In this document: positions 16,576-24,180 of the stretch, in pieces
Layout: each line of letters starts with the position of its first letter
Position numbering within the stretch: position 1 is the stretch's first letter
NCBI RefSeq assembly: GCF_005543295.1
Contig: NZ_SRSG01000014.1
Span: forward strand, 1-47,820
Source: Halalkalirubrum salinum
GTDB taxonomy: Archaea; Halobacteriota; Halobacteria; Halobacteriales; Haloferacaceae
Length of the DNA stretch: 47,820 nt
Direction: 5' to 3'
Notes under the pieces: generated by a model
Told to the model about the DNA's origin: nothing
Database searches by the model: none
What the model saw: the letters and a program-made list of their open reading frames with translations, nothing else
Program-made: the position numbers and the translations under genes

Positions 16576-17670
16576 CTACCGATCGAACTCGAGTTCGACA
16601 TCGGAATCGAGCGTGAACACAGTTGACTCCAGGGAGTGTTTCGACACAGTGAGGATACGAAGCAAGTATGAACTAAGCAGGACGTACGGAGAGAGCGCAA
16701 TAACGAACGCGAGATTAACGTAGAGGAGACGGGATCCGAGCCCCAAAAGGGTCGTTTGTGGAAAGAGTCCGGCATCGATCGCGAGCAAGACGTACGCTGT
16801 GAAAACAATGACAGGGAGCGAGAGGATAAGGAGGCTACTCGAGAGGTTCCGAAGTTCTCGCTTGAAATACAGCGTCGTGAAGTACTCCCGACCAGACGCA
16901 AGGACTGTGAGTACCTGAAGCAGCGTCGTGAGCGAACTGTGATCCGCGTTCGTGAGTTCGTCTCCGTGGACAGATTTGAGCCGCCGAGTCACGTTAATGT
17001 GGCGGGCGTAGGGGTACTCGAGTGTGCTCAAGAGGACGATAGAAACCTGTGGGTTTGTTTTTCCCATACGATTTTCGATCAACGACAGTTCGGTCTCGAT
17101 CTCGTCGGCAAACGCTAACAGATCCGCCCGAGCTCGCTCGTCGCCCGTAGAGTTCTCTGCGGTCCGCAGCGATTCCGTTTCGGTGTGGATTCCCTTGATA
17201 ACGTACTCAAGAAACGGCTGTAGTCCAGTCGGGCTGACTCCTCCTTCAACCAGTCCCTCCAGTTCGATCTGGAAGTCGATGGAATCCTCGATACGTGCCA
17301 GTTTGACTTGGAGAGGGGCAAACTCCTGGGCAAGCGCCGCAGTATTGATCGAGATCACGACCGAGACAAAGAGGATGATCCCACCGAGCAACGTGTTGAA
17401 CAGAGCTTGGACCGCTCGCGTCTCGGTGACGAGTCGTTCCATCTCGAATTCCCAGACGGTTCCGACGAACAACAGCGCCGACAGAATGACGATTGTGGTG
17501 ACAATTGCGAGGATCCGCCGATCGCCGTACAGGAGAATCCACCGAACCAACCAACTGACCGGATTCTGTAGAGTGCCTCCAGACGCGTCGGCACCGTCTT
17601 CCGGATCGGTTGTATTTGTAATCTGGTTGGAAATAAACACATCACGTCGATTGATTCCACTAATCGGCAT
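16576..17670 (-). CDS. unknown membrane protein with large cytoplasmic domain
   Basis: A 364-aa protein that I do not recognise. Two hydrophobic segments lie at about 52-73 and 88-112, a hydrophilic helical region with many Glu and Arg residues spans about 115-265, and two or three helices follow at about 272-340. This four-helix layout with a central soluble domain resembles bestrophin-like or DUF4239-like channels in outline only; no signature was seen. Hydrophilic termini flank the membrane parts. It is read in the same direction as the PiT permease, 89 nt upstream of it. A 17-bp palindrome lies directly before its ATG. Confidence 0.75.
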   Translation of the reverse strand: MPISGINRRDVFISNQITNTTDPEDGADASGGTLQNPVSWLVRWILLYGDRRILAIVTTIVILSALLFVGTVWEFEMERLVTETRAVQALFNTLLGGIILFVSVVISINTAALAQEFAPLQVKLARIEDSIDFQIELEGLVEGGVSPTGLQPFLEYVIKGIHTETESLRTAENSTGDERARADLLAFADEIETELSLIENRMGKTNPQVSIVLLSTLEYPYARHINVTRRLKSVHGDELTNADHSSLTTLLQVLTVLASGREYFTTLYFKRELRNLSSSLLILSLPVIVFTAYVLLAIDAGLFPQTTLLGLGSRLLYVNLAFVIALSPYVLLSSYLLRILTVSKHSLESTVFTLDSDVELEFDR

Positions 17671-17672
17671 GC

Positions 17673-17689
17673 GCTAATTAGTAATTAGC
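17673..17689. promoter_or_regulatory. 17-bp palindrome adjoining a start codon
   Basis: GCTAATTA-G-TAATTAGC is a perfect inverted repeat beginning three bases upstream of the ATG at 17670. The position over the probable transcription start makes it a candidate repressor operator for the unknown membrane protein gene. Confidence 0.45.
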
Positions 17690-17859
17690 TGTTAGAGACG
17701 GTAGGATGCAGATATCGGGGGAGTACCACCCAGGAGTGTATGAGCATGCTCGCTTACCTTCAAAAATAGATGAGATAAAACGGGCTCCGCACTCACGATC
17801 GACCGATTGAACTGTGTGTCGCGGCTCGATCAAGGACCCGTATCGTGCTTCAGCCACTA

Positions 17860-18102
17860 TCAGACGTTGAGCCGAATGGTCGTGTCGGTGATGTTCGAGA
17901 TGTACTGGTTAGGCAAGCCATGGCTCTGCTGGTTTACTGTTCCGTCCCAGTTCAGTTCTGAGAGCGTCTCCGGATCGGCGTCTGGGCCGACTTCGACGTA
18001 TAGCTCGCCGTTGCGTACGTCGGTCACAGTCCCGATCTCGATGCCGCTCTGGTCGACAACCCGCTTTTCGATGTGTTTGTCGGTGTACTGCGCAACCGTG
18101 AC
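17860..18102 (-). pseudogene. PRC-barrel-like small protein gene interrupted at its 5' end by the tnpB element
   Basis: The minus-strand frame ending at the TGA at 17860-17862 encodes about 80 residues of a PRC-barrel-like protein: YTDKHIEKRVVDQSGIEIG, then a short acidic linker, then ISNITDTTIRLNV. This layout matches small haloarchaeal PRC-barrel proteins that normally begin a few residues before this point. No start codon precedes the conserved part. Instead the frame runs directly into the right end of the IS1341-type element and on to the tnpB stop at 18160. Only the first few codons appear to have been separated, so a transcript from the element might still express it. Confidence 0.6.
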
Positions 18103-18250
18103 ATCCTCCCCGTCGTAAACGAAGGGGCTTCCCGTACCGCAGTTGGGATATTTGCCGGTCTACGACACGACCTGCTCTCTCGTGCGAAACATTCCGCTCT
18201 CGCGGTCGAACAAGTATGTCGATGGCTGTGCCACACAGCCGTTACTCCTA
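18098..18250 (-). ncRNA. probable tnpB-associated guide RNA (omega/reRNA, sotRNA)
   Basis: In IS1341-type elements a noncoding RNA overlaps the 3' end of tnpB and finishes at the element's right end, its 3' part reading the flanking DNA as guide. Sense overlapping RNAs of this kind are known in Halobacterium. Here the terminal hairpin is CCCCTTCG-TTTA-CGACGGGG (18108-18127 on the minus strand, one mismatch), followed by AGGATGTCAC. The natural guide would begin with GGTTGCGCAGTACACC at 18097, inside the PRC-barrel-like gene. The 5' limit given is approximate. Confidence 0.55.
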
Positions 18251-19410
18251 TCCTCACCATGAGGACTCGGAGTTATCTTCTGACGCATATTCTCCGCCCC
18301 GTTGCAATCCGCGTTCCCGACTAACCCGCACGACGAGCAGACGTACAGGCCACGTTCGGCACGGTTCGACTTCGTGTCATCACCACACTTTGAGCAGGTT
18401 TTCGACGTATCCCACTCGTTCTCCTTCAGTACCTCGACACCACGAATCTCACCTTTGTATTCGAGGTACTGGTAGATGCGGTCGAAGGCCCAGGTGTGGA
18501 GTTTCTTATTGCCGGTCTTGCCCCAATCAGATTCGCGCACGTCTTCGGGCCAACTTACTGCGAGCGTGCCAACACCGCGTTCGACACACTCTGTGATGAT
18601 GGTGTCCGTCAGTGTGTGGTAGAAGTGCGTCTCACGGTCAGCGAGTTTCCGGCGTGCCCACATCGACCTCTCGGACGGGCCGTTCTCTCCCTCCGTGTCG
18701 TATTCAGCGCGTTTGAAGTAATGCTTGTCTTCTTTGAGCGAGTTGCCGGGGTAGAGAACGTATTGGTTGGGGAATGCGACTGTGGCGATGTTCTTAATGC
18801 CAAGGTCGATACCTGCCACTTCATCGCCTGCCAGGTCGTTGGTTTCGAGTCTGACTTTGCAGACGAAGTGCAGTTCCCACTCGTCGCCGTTCCAGACGGC
18901 GCGAACGTTCTGTACCGACTCAACCTCTGAGAGGTCAACGTCCGGGCGAGTCTGATACTCGCAGAGCAGGAAGTCCGACCAATACTCCTTGAGATTCTTC
19001 CCCTTGCTGAGTCGAACGCGGTTGTTCTCAGGGTCGTGGTTGAATCCGTCTGTTTTGAACGTGACCGTGGCACGCGGTCGAGAGTCGCCGTGTTTGCGGT
19101 AACCGGGTGGATTCGCCTCGTCAAACTTGTGTCTCAGGTCAAACCACGACTGGAAAGCGTCGGAAAGTTCTTCGATGACTTTCTGACTGGATTGTGCGTT
19201 CAAGTCTTTCCAGCACGACTGGTTCTTCATATACGATTTCAGCACGCCCTCGTCTGGGATTTCGCCAGTTGCGTTCCAGATGCGGTCGGCTGTCCATCGG
19301 GCGACGTTCCAGATTTTCGAGGCGGAGTCTCCGAGCGAGTCAAGGCCATCGCAGACCTGTCGGTGGTTCTGGATGGAACCAACGTAGGTACGAGTGGCCT
19401 CAATCGCCAT
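18160..19410 (-). CDS. tnpB: RNA-guided nuclease TnpB
   Basis: A full-length 416-aa TnpB. It has an N-terminal helical and wedge part, RuvC-I with D202 in VAGIDLGIKNIAT, and the NKKLHTWAFDRIYQYLEYK bridge. A zinc finger holds C339, C342, C358 and C361, and RuvC-III has D368 in NADCNGAEN. At RuvC-II the text is LAVSWPEDVRE: the usual Glu position appears to be S286, with a glutamate three residues later (E289). Without tnpA in the element, transposition would need a Y1 transposase in trans. TnpB is known to cut the donor site using its guide RNA, which favours element retention. Confidence 0.93.
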   Translation of the reverse strand: MAIEATRTYVGSIQNHRQVCDGLDSLGDSASKIWNVARWTADRIWNATGEIPDEGVLKSYMKNQSCWKDLNAQSSQKVIEELSDAFQSWFDLRHKFDEANPPGYRKHGDSRPRATVTFKTDGFNHDPENNRVRLSKGKNLKEYWSDFLLCEYQTRPDVDLSEVESVQNVRAVWNGDEWELHFVCKVRLETNDLAGDEVAGIDLGIKNIATVAFPNQYVLYPGNSLKEDKHYFKRAEYDTEGENGPSERSMWARRKLADRETHFYHTLTDTIITECVERGVGTLAVSWPEDVRESDWGKTGNKKLHTWAFDRIYQYLEYKGEIRGVEVLKENEWDTSKTCSKCGDDTKSNRAERGLYVCSSCGLVGNADCNGAENMRQKITPSPHGEDRSNGCVAQPSTYLFDRESGMFRTREQVVS

Positions 19411-19440
19411 ACATAGCCTATGTAGACAAATCTACTTAAT
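19410..19440 (-). promoter_or_regulatory. tnpB promoter with palindrome at the start codon
   Basis: A TATA-like ATTAAGTA block on the minus strand is centred about 26 nt upstream of the tnpB ATG at 19410, giving a leaderless mRNA. Between them TACATAG-C-CTATGTA (19410-19424) is a perfect 15-bp palindrome that includes the first base of the start codon. It may be a left-end hairpin or an operator. Confidence 0.5.
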
Positions 19441-19509
19441 AGTGTGGATTAGCGTGGAATATCCGGTCTGCCATCGACGGTGGATTGGGTAGGAGTTGTC
19501 GGATTCACT

Positions 19510-19527
19510 CCCGCCGTAAACGGCGGG
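19510..19527. repeat. TTTA-loop hairpin related to the tnpB element end
   Basis: Read on the minus strand, CCCGCCG-TTTA-CGGCGGG is a perfect 7-bp stem with the same TTTA loop as the right-end hairpin of the neighbouring element, and it is followed by AGTGAATCC. Its form is that of a haloarchaeal IS1341-type right end, so it may be an orphan end of a lost element, or else the left end of the present one. Confidence 0.6.
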
Positions 19528-19530
19528 ATT

Positions 19531-19883
19531 CTCTCCTCGAAGAAAGATAGAAGAACATACGCACGCCAACGGGGAATGCGTTTGGGAGGGGGGTGCTGGC
19601 AGCTGTCGCTGGGAGTCTCTGCAGGGTTTCGGTCCCGATCGGAAAGTTCGGCGGCGAGGGAGTATGGGTCTGTACGCTCGATTTTGTCCCGGCCGATGTG
19701 TGCGATCAGGCTACCGCCGATATTACTCGAAGTAACAAAGTATTGCCCGTTTATTTCAATAGCGGCGCGATCATAGTAATAATCAGTTACACCTGACTAA
19801 GCCCGGCTTGGATTTTTGTAAGCACAGATGGGCGGAGTTATATTTTAATAATTTGATAATAACAATACTGCAATGTTTTAGTT
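19531..19883. other. gene-free gap between the two mobile elements
   Basis: About 350 bp with no credible gene on either strand. The left part is of ordinary composition; the right part (about 19740-19880) is AT-rich. I see no transposase remnant, tRNA or clear repeat here. Confidence 0.6.
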
Positions 19884-19915
19884 GGCCGTGGTGAATTGTC
19901 AGACGTAGCTTAATT

Positions 19916-20769
19916 TCATGGGTTTAGAGACTGCTTGATGTTGTGAACCGTACACGTCAAGACAAGTTCACGAAATTCACCGTACCAAGTTCGCGCACGC
20001 ACGGCGTCGCCGAGCGTGCGCTTGATCGTCGAAAAGACGGTCTCACACATCGCTCGTTGGCGGTAGCGAGGCCCATCGATCCGCGCGTTGTGCTCGTGAT
20101 CGATGGGCCGGAACTCCCGATGTTTAATCAATGGTCTTACCCCCTCTTCGCGGAGTTTCTCGCGTAACTCCATCCAGTCATAACCTTTGTCGGCGGCGAG
20201 GCTGGCGAGGTCGCCTGCGTTGCGGCAGGCGACCTGCCAGCCGAGCTGTGTGTCGTGACGTTTCTCGGTCGTACAGTGAACGTCAAGAATCGCTTGGCTT
20301 TCTGTGTCGACGAGAGCAGTCGTTTTGATTGTCTGGACACGGTAATTCGTCCGACAACAATAGTGTTTGCTCGCGTTTTCGCGGTCGAAAAATGTCGCGT
20401 CAATGGCGGCGTGATCGCTCGGGTCGTGCAGCTGCATCCCAAAATCGTAAACGATTTTATGGGCTCGCAAAAGCAAGCTTTTGCGAACGCCGAAAGGCGC
20501 AGCAGCACTCGCCAGAGTGCTGTCTTGATCCTATCAAACCATTTTACTAACGTCGAGTGATGCGGGAGATCGGTCGGTTCGAGGCCGATCTCCCCGAGAA
20601 TATGTGGCATCTCACTCAGCAGATCTAACGCCTCTCGGTAGGACTTCTCCAAGTAAACCCGAAGACAATGGAGCGATACGACGGCGTAATCGGCGACTTC
20701 GCCTCGGCCACCGACAGCATTTTTAGCTAACTGAACCGCTTTCTTCGTGAAGCGGGAGCTCTTCAACAT
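19916..20769 (-). pseudogene. IS5-family transposase, split by a 53-bp insertion
   Basis: Two overlapping frames together make an IS5-type transposase. The first (from 20769) runs from MLKSSRFTKKAVQ to DRIKTALWRVLLRLSA. The second continues with QLHDPSDHAAIDATFFDRE, later RPLIKHREFRPIDHEHNARIDG, and the C-terminal YRQRAMCETVFSTIKRTLGD, which carries the DDE-type catalytic D and E. Intact relatives, as I remember them, read LRLSA directly into QLHDPS. Here 53 bp (20435-20487) lie between these codons and shift the frame. Otherwise the sequence is well preserved, so the break is recent. Confidence 0.88.
20435..20487. repeat. 53-bp double-hairpin insertion in the IS5 transposase
   Basis: The inserted segment consists almost entirely of two inverted repeats. 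AAAATCG-TAAA-CGATTTT is at 20441-20458, extended by CCC and GGG on its sides, and TCGCAAAAGC-AA-GCTTTTGCGA is at 20465-20486. Such a small palindromic insertion looks like a REP- or MITE-like sequence. It has no coding capacity. Confidence 0.75.
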
Positions 20770-21026
20770 GGATCATCGGCGGTTTCCCGCTTCATTCCAC
20801 TAGTTCTGACGGTCGAAGCTGACGCAGTCTAGCGATTCACTAGAGCCGAATTACTGCTTTTTGATCGGGGCTCTATTCTTGACCCACCGGAATCTGTCCC
20901 TTCTCTCTTGGAAACGTTTCGTATGACTCTCGTCGGAAAATCCTGCCAGTTCAGGTGATAGGCTGCAGCCAGTTCAGAGCAATTATATGTATATTTATAT
21001 AATATGACGTATATTTTATCGAGAAG

Positions 21027-21323
21027 ATGGGAACGATTGACAGGGTTGGGAAGACCACAGAGGAGGATGTGAAACCGACGAGACGACGCCTGCTTGCAGG
21101 GATCGGTCTTATCATTGCAGTTGGGTTGGCGGGGTGTTCAGATCTCAGGAACCAACAATTCGAAGCGACGTCTGTGATACTTCCGGAAGCTGATCGTGAG
21201 GCGTTTGGATACGCTATCTTGGCCGACGAGTCGACCACTTTCGAGCGCGAGCAAGCCGGCGTCTCCGTGACAATCACAAGCCATGGGGCCGTGTACGTAC
21301 CCGACTTTGAGGATGATAACTGA
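21027..21323 (+). CDS. short Tat lipoprotein, N-terminal part of a DUF6517-like protein
   Basis: A 98-aa product with a twin-arginine signal (T-R-R-R-L-L-A-G), a hydrophobic core and the lipobox G-L-A-G-C at about residues 33-37. After the cysteine the sequence FEATSVILPEADREAFGYAIL resembles the start of mature DUF6517-type haloarchaeal lipoproteins. It stops with TGA and overlaps the ATG of the next gene by one base (TGATG). It could be the exported half of a split protein or an independent small lipoprotein translated with its neighbour. The upstream region is very AT-rich. Confidence 0.7.
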   Translation: MGTIDRVGKTTEEDVKPTRRRLLAGIGLIIAVGLAGCSDLRNQQFEATSVILPEADREAFGYAILADESTTFEREQAGVSVTITSHGAVYVPDFEDDN

Positions 21324-22504
21324 TGGCGGCGAGAAAAAAAGGGATCGTTCTTCATAGTGTTGGTGGTAGTTTCACCCACGAAACCAACGCAGGTGGCCTC
21401 AGCGACGGTGGCCTCGTCGTCACACCAGCGGCGGTCGGCATCGAGACGGTCGAACTCGGCTTCGCCGACGGCGGCGCAGTTGACCTTCCTGGCACGGAGG
21501 CGTCGTTCCTTGTTCCGACGGAAGCACGTATGACGGACGGTGCGCCCCTGCCGGGCATGTTGTTCGCGAGCGCAACATCCACTGGAGTCGAGAAGTTCCA
21601 GAACACCGGTGATGAAGGCCTCCTCATTGAGCAGCCGTGGCGCGTGTTTCCAAACGAGTCCTGGGTCGAGGAACACGACGAGGAGACTGGCGAAGGCTGG
21701 AGCCCAGCCGCATCGTGGATCCCCGGTAGTTCCTGGAGCTCCGACAAACAGCGATCCGTGTCAACGTTCGTCCCGACTGATGAGGCCACGTTTGCCGCGC
21801 GGATGGGTGTCGAGACCCGTGAGCTCCGCGATCGGTTTGGCCCGTACCGGACAGTCGAGGCGGACGAGGAGCTTCGAACCGACGAGCTCTTGATCGCTGC
21901 GTTTACCGACGAACGCACATTCCCATCAACACCGCTGACGTTGCCCGACGAGATCGATATTGGGCAGTTGTTCAATGCGGGCGTGCCTGCCCCGTTACCG
22001 GGAGCGACGTTCGGCTTCAGCGTCCTCGCGACGCCCAACGCGAGTGTCGCCGGACAGAACCTCAACCCCTTTGCCGGGCTCGCATTCGAAGAGATCCTCG
22101 CCCGCGAGGAGGTTCGCAACTTGCTGTACCGGGCGGGAGTTACCGACGCGCGAACGGTCGAGTGGCTTACCGGGCCCGACCCCGTCGATGGCGACCGGGT
22201 CCCGCCGCTCGTCGCGGATCCGGACCCAATTCTTGCGGCCGACCCCACGACGCCACTGCTCGGCGACGAGGTCGACCTCCGGACCTTTGTTGGCGTGTTG
22301 AACGGACAAGCCCAGCCCTGGGCGATCGCCATCCACGCCGCGCGGTTAACAGATGACGACCTCGTCTTTGTCACAGGCATCAACCGCCGACCCGTAGCCG
22401 ACGCGGACGCAACTGGTGTACTCGACGGAGAGACACTCACCAGAGCACGTGAACTGACTGCGGCGACTACAAGGACACTTCTTAAAGCCGATGGCGGCGA
22501 GTGA
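21323..22504 (+). CDS. DUF6517-like protein lacking a signal peptide
   Basis: A 393-aa protein. Its C-terminal third (FGFSVLATPNASVAGQNLNPF ... LLGDEVDLRTFVGVLNGQAQPWAIAIHAAR ... VFVTGINRRP) resembles the C-terminal half of haloarchaeal DUF6517 lipoproteins, as I recall them. The region 65-215 contains Trp- and Pro-rich segments I do not recognise. There is no signal sequence; the preceding gene supplies one and overlaps by one base. Either the pair is a natural two-gene arrangement or an ancestral gene has been split. Cellular location is therefore unclear. Confidence 0.7.
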   Translation: MAARKKGIVLHSVGGSFTHETNAGGLSDGGLVVTPAAVGIETVELGFADGGAVDLPGTEASFLVPTEARMTDGAPLPGMLFASATSTGVEKFQNTGDEGLLIEQPWRVFPNESWVEEHDEETGEGWSPAASWIPGSSWSSDKQRSVSTFVPTDEATFAARMGVETRELRDRFGPYRTVEADEELRTDELLIAAFTDERTFPSTPLTLPDEIDIGQLFNAGVPAPLPGATFGFSVLATPNASVAGQNLNPFAGLAFEEILAREEVRNLLYRAGVTDARTVEWLTGPDPVDGDRVPPLVADPDPILAADPTTPLLGDEVDLRTFVGVLNGQAQPWAIAIHAARLTDDDLVFVTGINRRPVADADATGVLDGETLTRARELTAATTRTLLKADGGE

Positions 22505-22620
22505 ACTACCCCTGGCGATCTACTTGCGGCGACTGCTGCTCAGTGCTTAAGATGGGGTCAGAAACCCTCTGATCCAGCTAATTCATTGATAATCTCGGAA
22601 ACACCGCCGCTGACTTTTGA

Positions 22621-23415
22621 TTATTTTGGTTTTCTCGCGACGAGCGCGTCACCACTTTCGGGCGGGGACTCAACCAGTGCCGCTTCCGTGAATCCGACAT
22701 CAAGTGCCGTCCGCAACACGCCGGTCGGCCGGTATCCTCGGATTGAGGCGGTCGCACTCACCCGGGCGGTTCGGTTGGTTCGGTGATCCTGGATTTTGTA
22801 GGCGTACGTATACCGACCGGCTGGTCCGAGTCCGCCTGCGTCCGGATCGGTCACTCGTGTCACGATCGTACGCGTAATCTGGTATGGATCATCCGTCGCG
22901 ATAGCTTCCATGACGTGCCCGTCGATCACTGACGATGGAGAGATGAAGTCACAAAGCAGTACGCCGCCTGGTCGAAGCGATTCGAACACATTTGAAAACG
23001 AAAGCTCGAGTGGGTCGGGGCCATTGTTTTTAGGAGCGAGGTGGGCGAGCGAGTTGCCGAGGATCGTGATAACGTCGAACCGGCCCTGAACGACGCACGT
23101 GCGGAGGTCAGCAACGACGATCGCTGCGTCGGTCCGTGCGGTCGCCTGCGAAACCATCGCGGAGCTCCTGTCGAACCCCACCGCAATATCGTAGCGGTTC
23201 GCGACGGTCGCAAGGAGCCGGCCCGTTCCGCAGGCGAACAACCCAATGGCGGACGTATCCTTGGGCTCGTGCCTTCTGATGAACGATGCATACGCATCGT
23301 AATCAATCGTCTGTGCGAAAACGTCATATACCGGTGCAAGAAGGCTGTAAACGTCATCTGATGGAGGTCGGCATTCGGCTGAGGCAGCATCAATCACGTC
23401 GGCCACGGTTTGCAT
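22621..23415 (-). CDS. class I SAM-dependent methyltransferase
   Basis: A 264-aa methyltransferase with a short helical N-terminus (LLAPVYDVFAQTIDYDAYA) typical of small-molecule methyltransferases. Motif I is I-G-L-F-A-C-G-T-G-R-L at about residues 57-67, motif II VGFDRSSAMV, and motif III ITILGNSLAHLA; RPGGVLLCDF follows. Motif I has F-A before C-G-T-G where D/E-x-G-x-G is usual. The acceptor cannot be predicted. A TATA-like block lies 26 nt upstream of the ATG, and no neighbour is cotranscribed. Confidence 0.88.
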   Translation of the reverse strand: MQTVADVIDAASAECRPPSDDVYSLLAPVYDVFAQTIDYDAYASFIRRHEPKDTSAIGLFACGTGRLLATVANRYDIAVGFDRSSAMVSQATARTDAAIVVADLRTCVVQGRFDVITILGNSLAHLAPKNNGPDPLELSFSNVFESLRPGGVLLCDFISPSSVIDGHVMEAIATDDPYQITRTIVTRVTDPDAGGLGPAGRYTYAYKIQDHRTNRTARVSATASIRGYRPTGVLRTALDVGFTEAALVESPPESGDALVARKPK

Positions 23416-23437
23416 TCGTCAATAGAGGTGAGATATG

Positions 23438-23445
23438 TATTTATA
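23438..23445 (-). promoter_or_regulatory. TATA box of the methyltransferase gene
   Basis: TATAAATA on the minus strand (within GAATATAAATACAT) is centred about 26 nt upstream of the ATG at 23415, indicating a leaderless mRNA. Confidence 0.6.
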
Positions 23446-24180
23446 TTCAGCGAGCGCAAATCGATCGACGCATAAGGAATAGTCCGGCCGCGGCATTCAG
23501 AATGTACTCTACTCAACAGTTACCAAACCCTACATGACCTCTATCCTCTCTCAGAGGGTAGCGTAACGGTAGTAGACGCAATTCTCTGACGTTTGTTCAC
23601 TTCTTGCCGAAAATGTGCAGATAGAACGCTGGCCTCGGCACTCATAGGGATCGTCACCACGGGCTGCCACACCCGATCGGATCGGTGTGCGTCGTCATCG
23701 GCCGATCGATATTTCTAACCGAAGCCAAAAGATCGTATCGTCTCGATCGCCGCCTCCTGAGTCACCCATCTTGCGGATCGACCATCGCCTGATTATTCCG
23801 ATCGACCAGATTCCCAAGCCGCCGAGTACACCTGGTGTCAAACATCGCCGGGGCGCGATCGCACGCCGATCGCTCCGGAGCCTCGATCGTCTCTGGGTCC
23901 GGGCCGATCGCTCGCGGAGTCGAAATGCTGTCTGGAGTCTGTGCAACGCCGGTGGTCGCTGTCGAGTGTGTGTGCATGTTGGTCGGTGAAACGGTCAGCA
24001 GTCGGTACAGCCTGCGAAAAGGATCGTTACCGTCCTACACCTACGACCAACATTTGTATTTCCACCAACAACCCAATACTACATAAACTTTCGTTATAGA
24101 TCAAAGCCTGCCGATCGGCGGGTGGTCGATCGCGGATGGCAGTTCCGCGAACGCTTCGAAGACACCGCTATCGGGCCGCC
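23446..24180. other. gene-free region of about 730 bp
   Basis: No reading frame here looks like a protein on either strand, and no tRNA, CRISPR or IS remnant was seen. CGATCG-type palindromes are frequent in the middle. A CCTGCCGATCGGCGGG-like hairpin near 24106-24122 lies 3' of the deoxyhypusine synthase gene and could help end its transcript. Confidence 0.5.

Larger units (their letters stand above)
18098..19530 (-). mobile_element. IS1341-type (IS200/IS605 superfamily) insertion element, tnpB only
   Basis: The element holds an intact tnpB but no Y1 transposase tnpA. The right end is placed at about 18098, where the minus-strand sequence finishes with GGGGAGGATGTCAC after a hairpin (18108-18127) and host-like coding sequence resumes. 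The left boundary is uncertain: a second TTTA-loop hairpin at 19510-19527 is either the left-end structure or a leftover end of another element. The element contains no CGATCG, unlike its surroundings, which supports recent acquisition. Confidence 0.75.
19884..20847 (-). mobile_element. decayed IS5-family insertion sequence
   Basis: About 964 bp bounded by imperfect inverted repeats, 19884-19911 and 20816-20847. Reading inward the two ends share the blocks GGC, GTGAAT, AGAC and AGCTT with small gaps. The size and the transposase it carries fit the IS5 family elements common in haloarchaea. I see no clear target-site duplication at the borders. The transposase reading frame is broken, so the copy is inactive on its own. 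Confidence 0.7.

Noticed and set aside
16566-16901. Short minus-strand frame near the 3' end of the unknown membrane protein gene
   Set aside because: It is an alternative frame of the larger membrane protein gene, with Ser/Arg-rich nonsense composition.
20951-21676. 241-aa minus-strand frame
   Set aside because: It runs across an AT-rich promoter region and opposite the Tat lipoprotein gene, and its sequence resembles no protein.
23687-23989. Short overlapping frames in the 23.4-24.2 kb spacer
   Set aside because: They are Arg/Ser-rich on both strands, without start signals or conserved features, and are explained by the high density of GATC-type palindromes.
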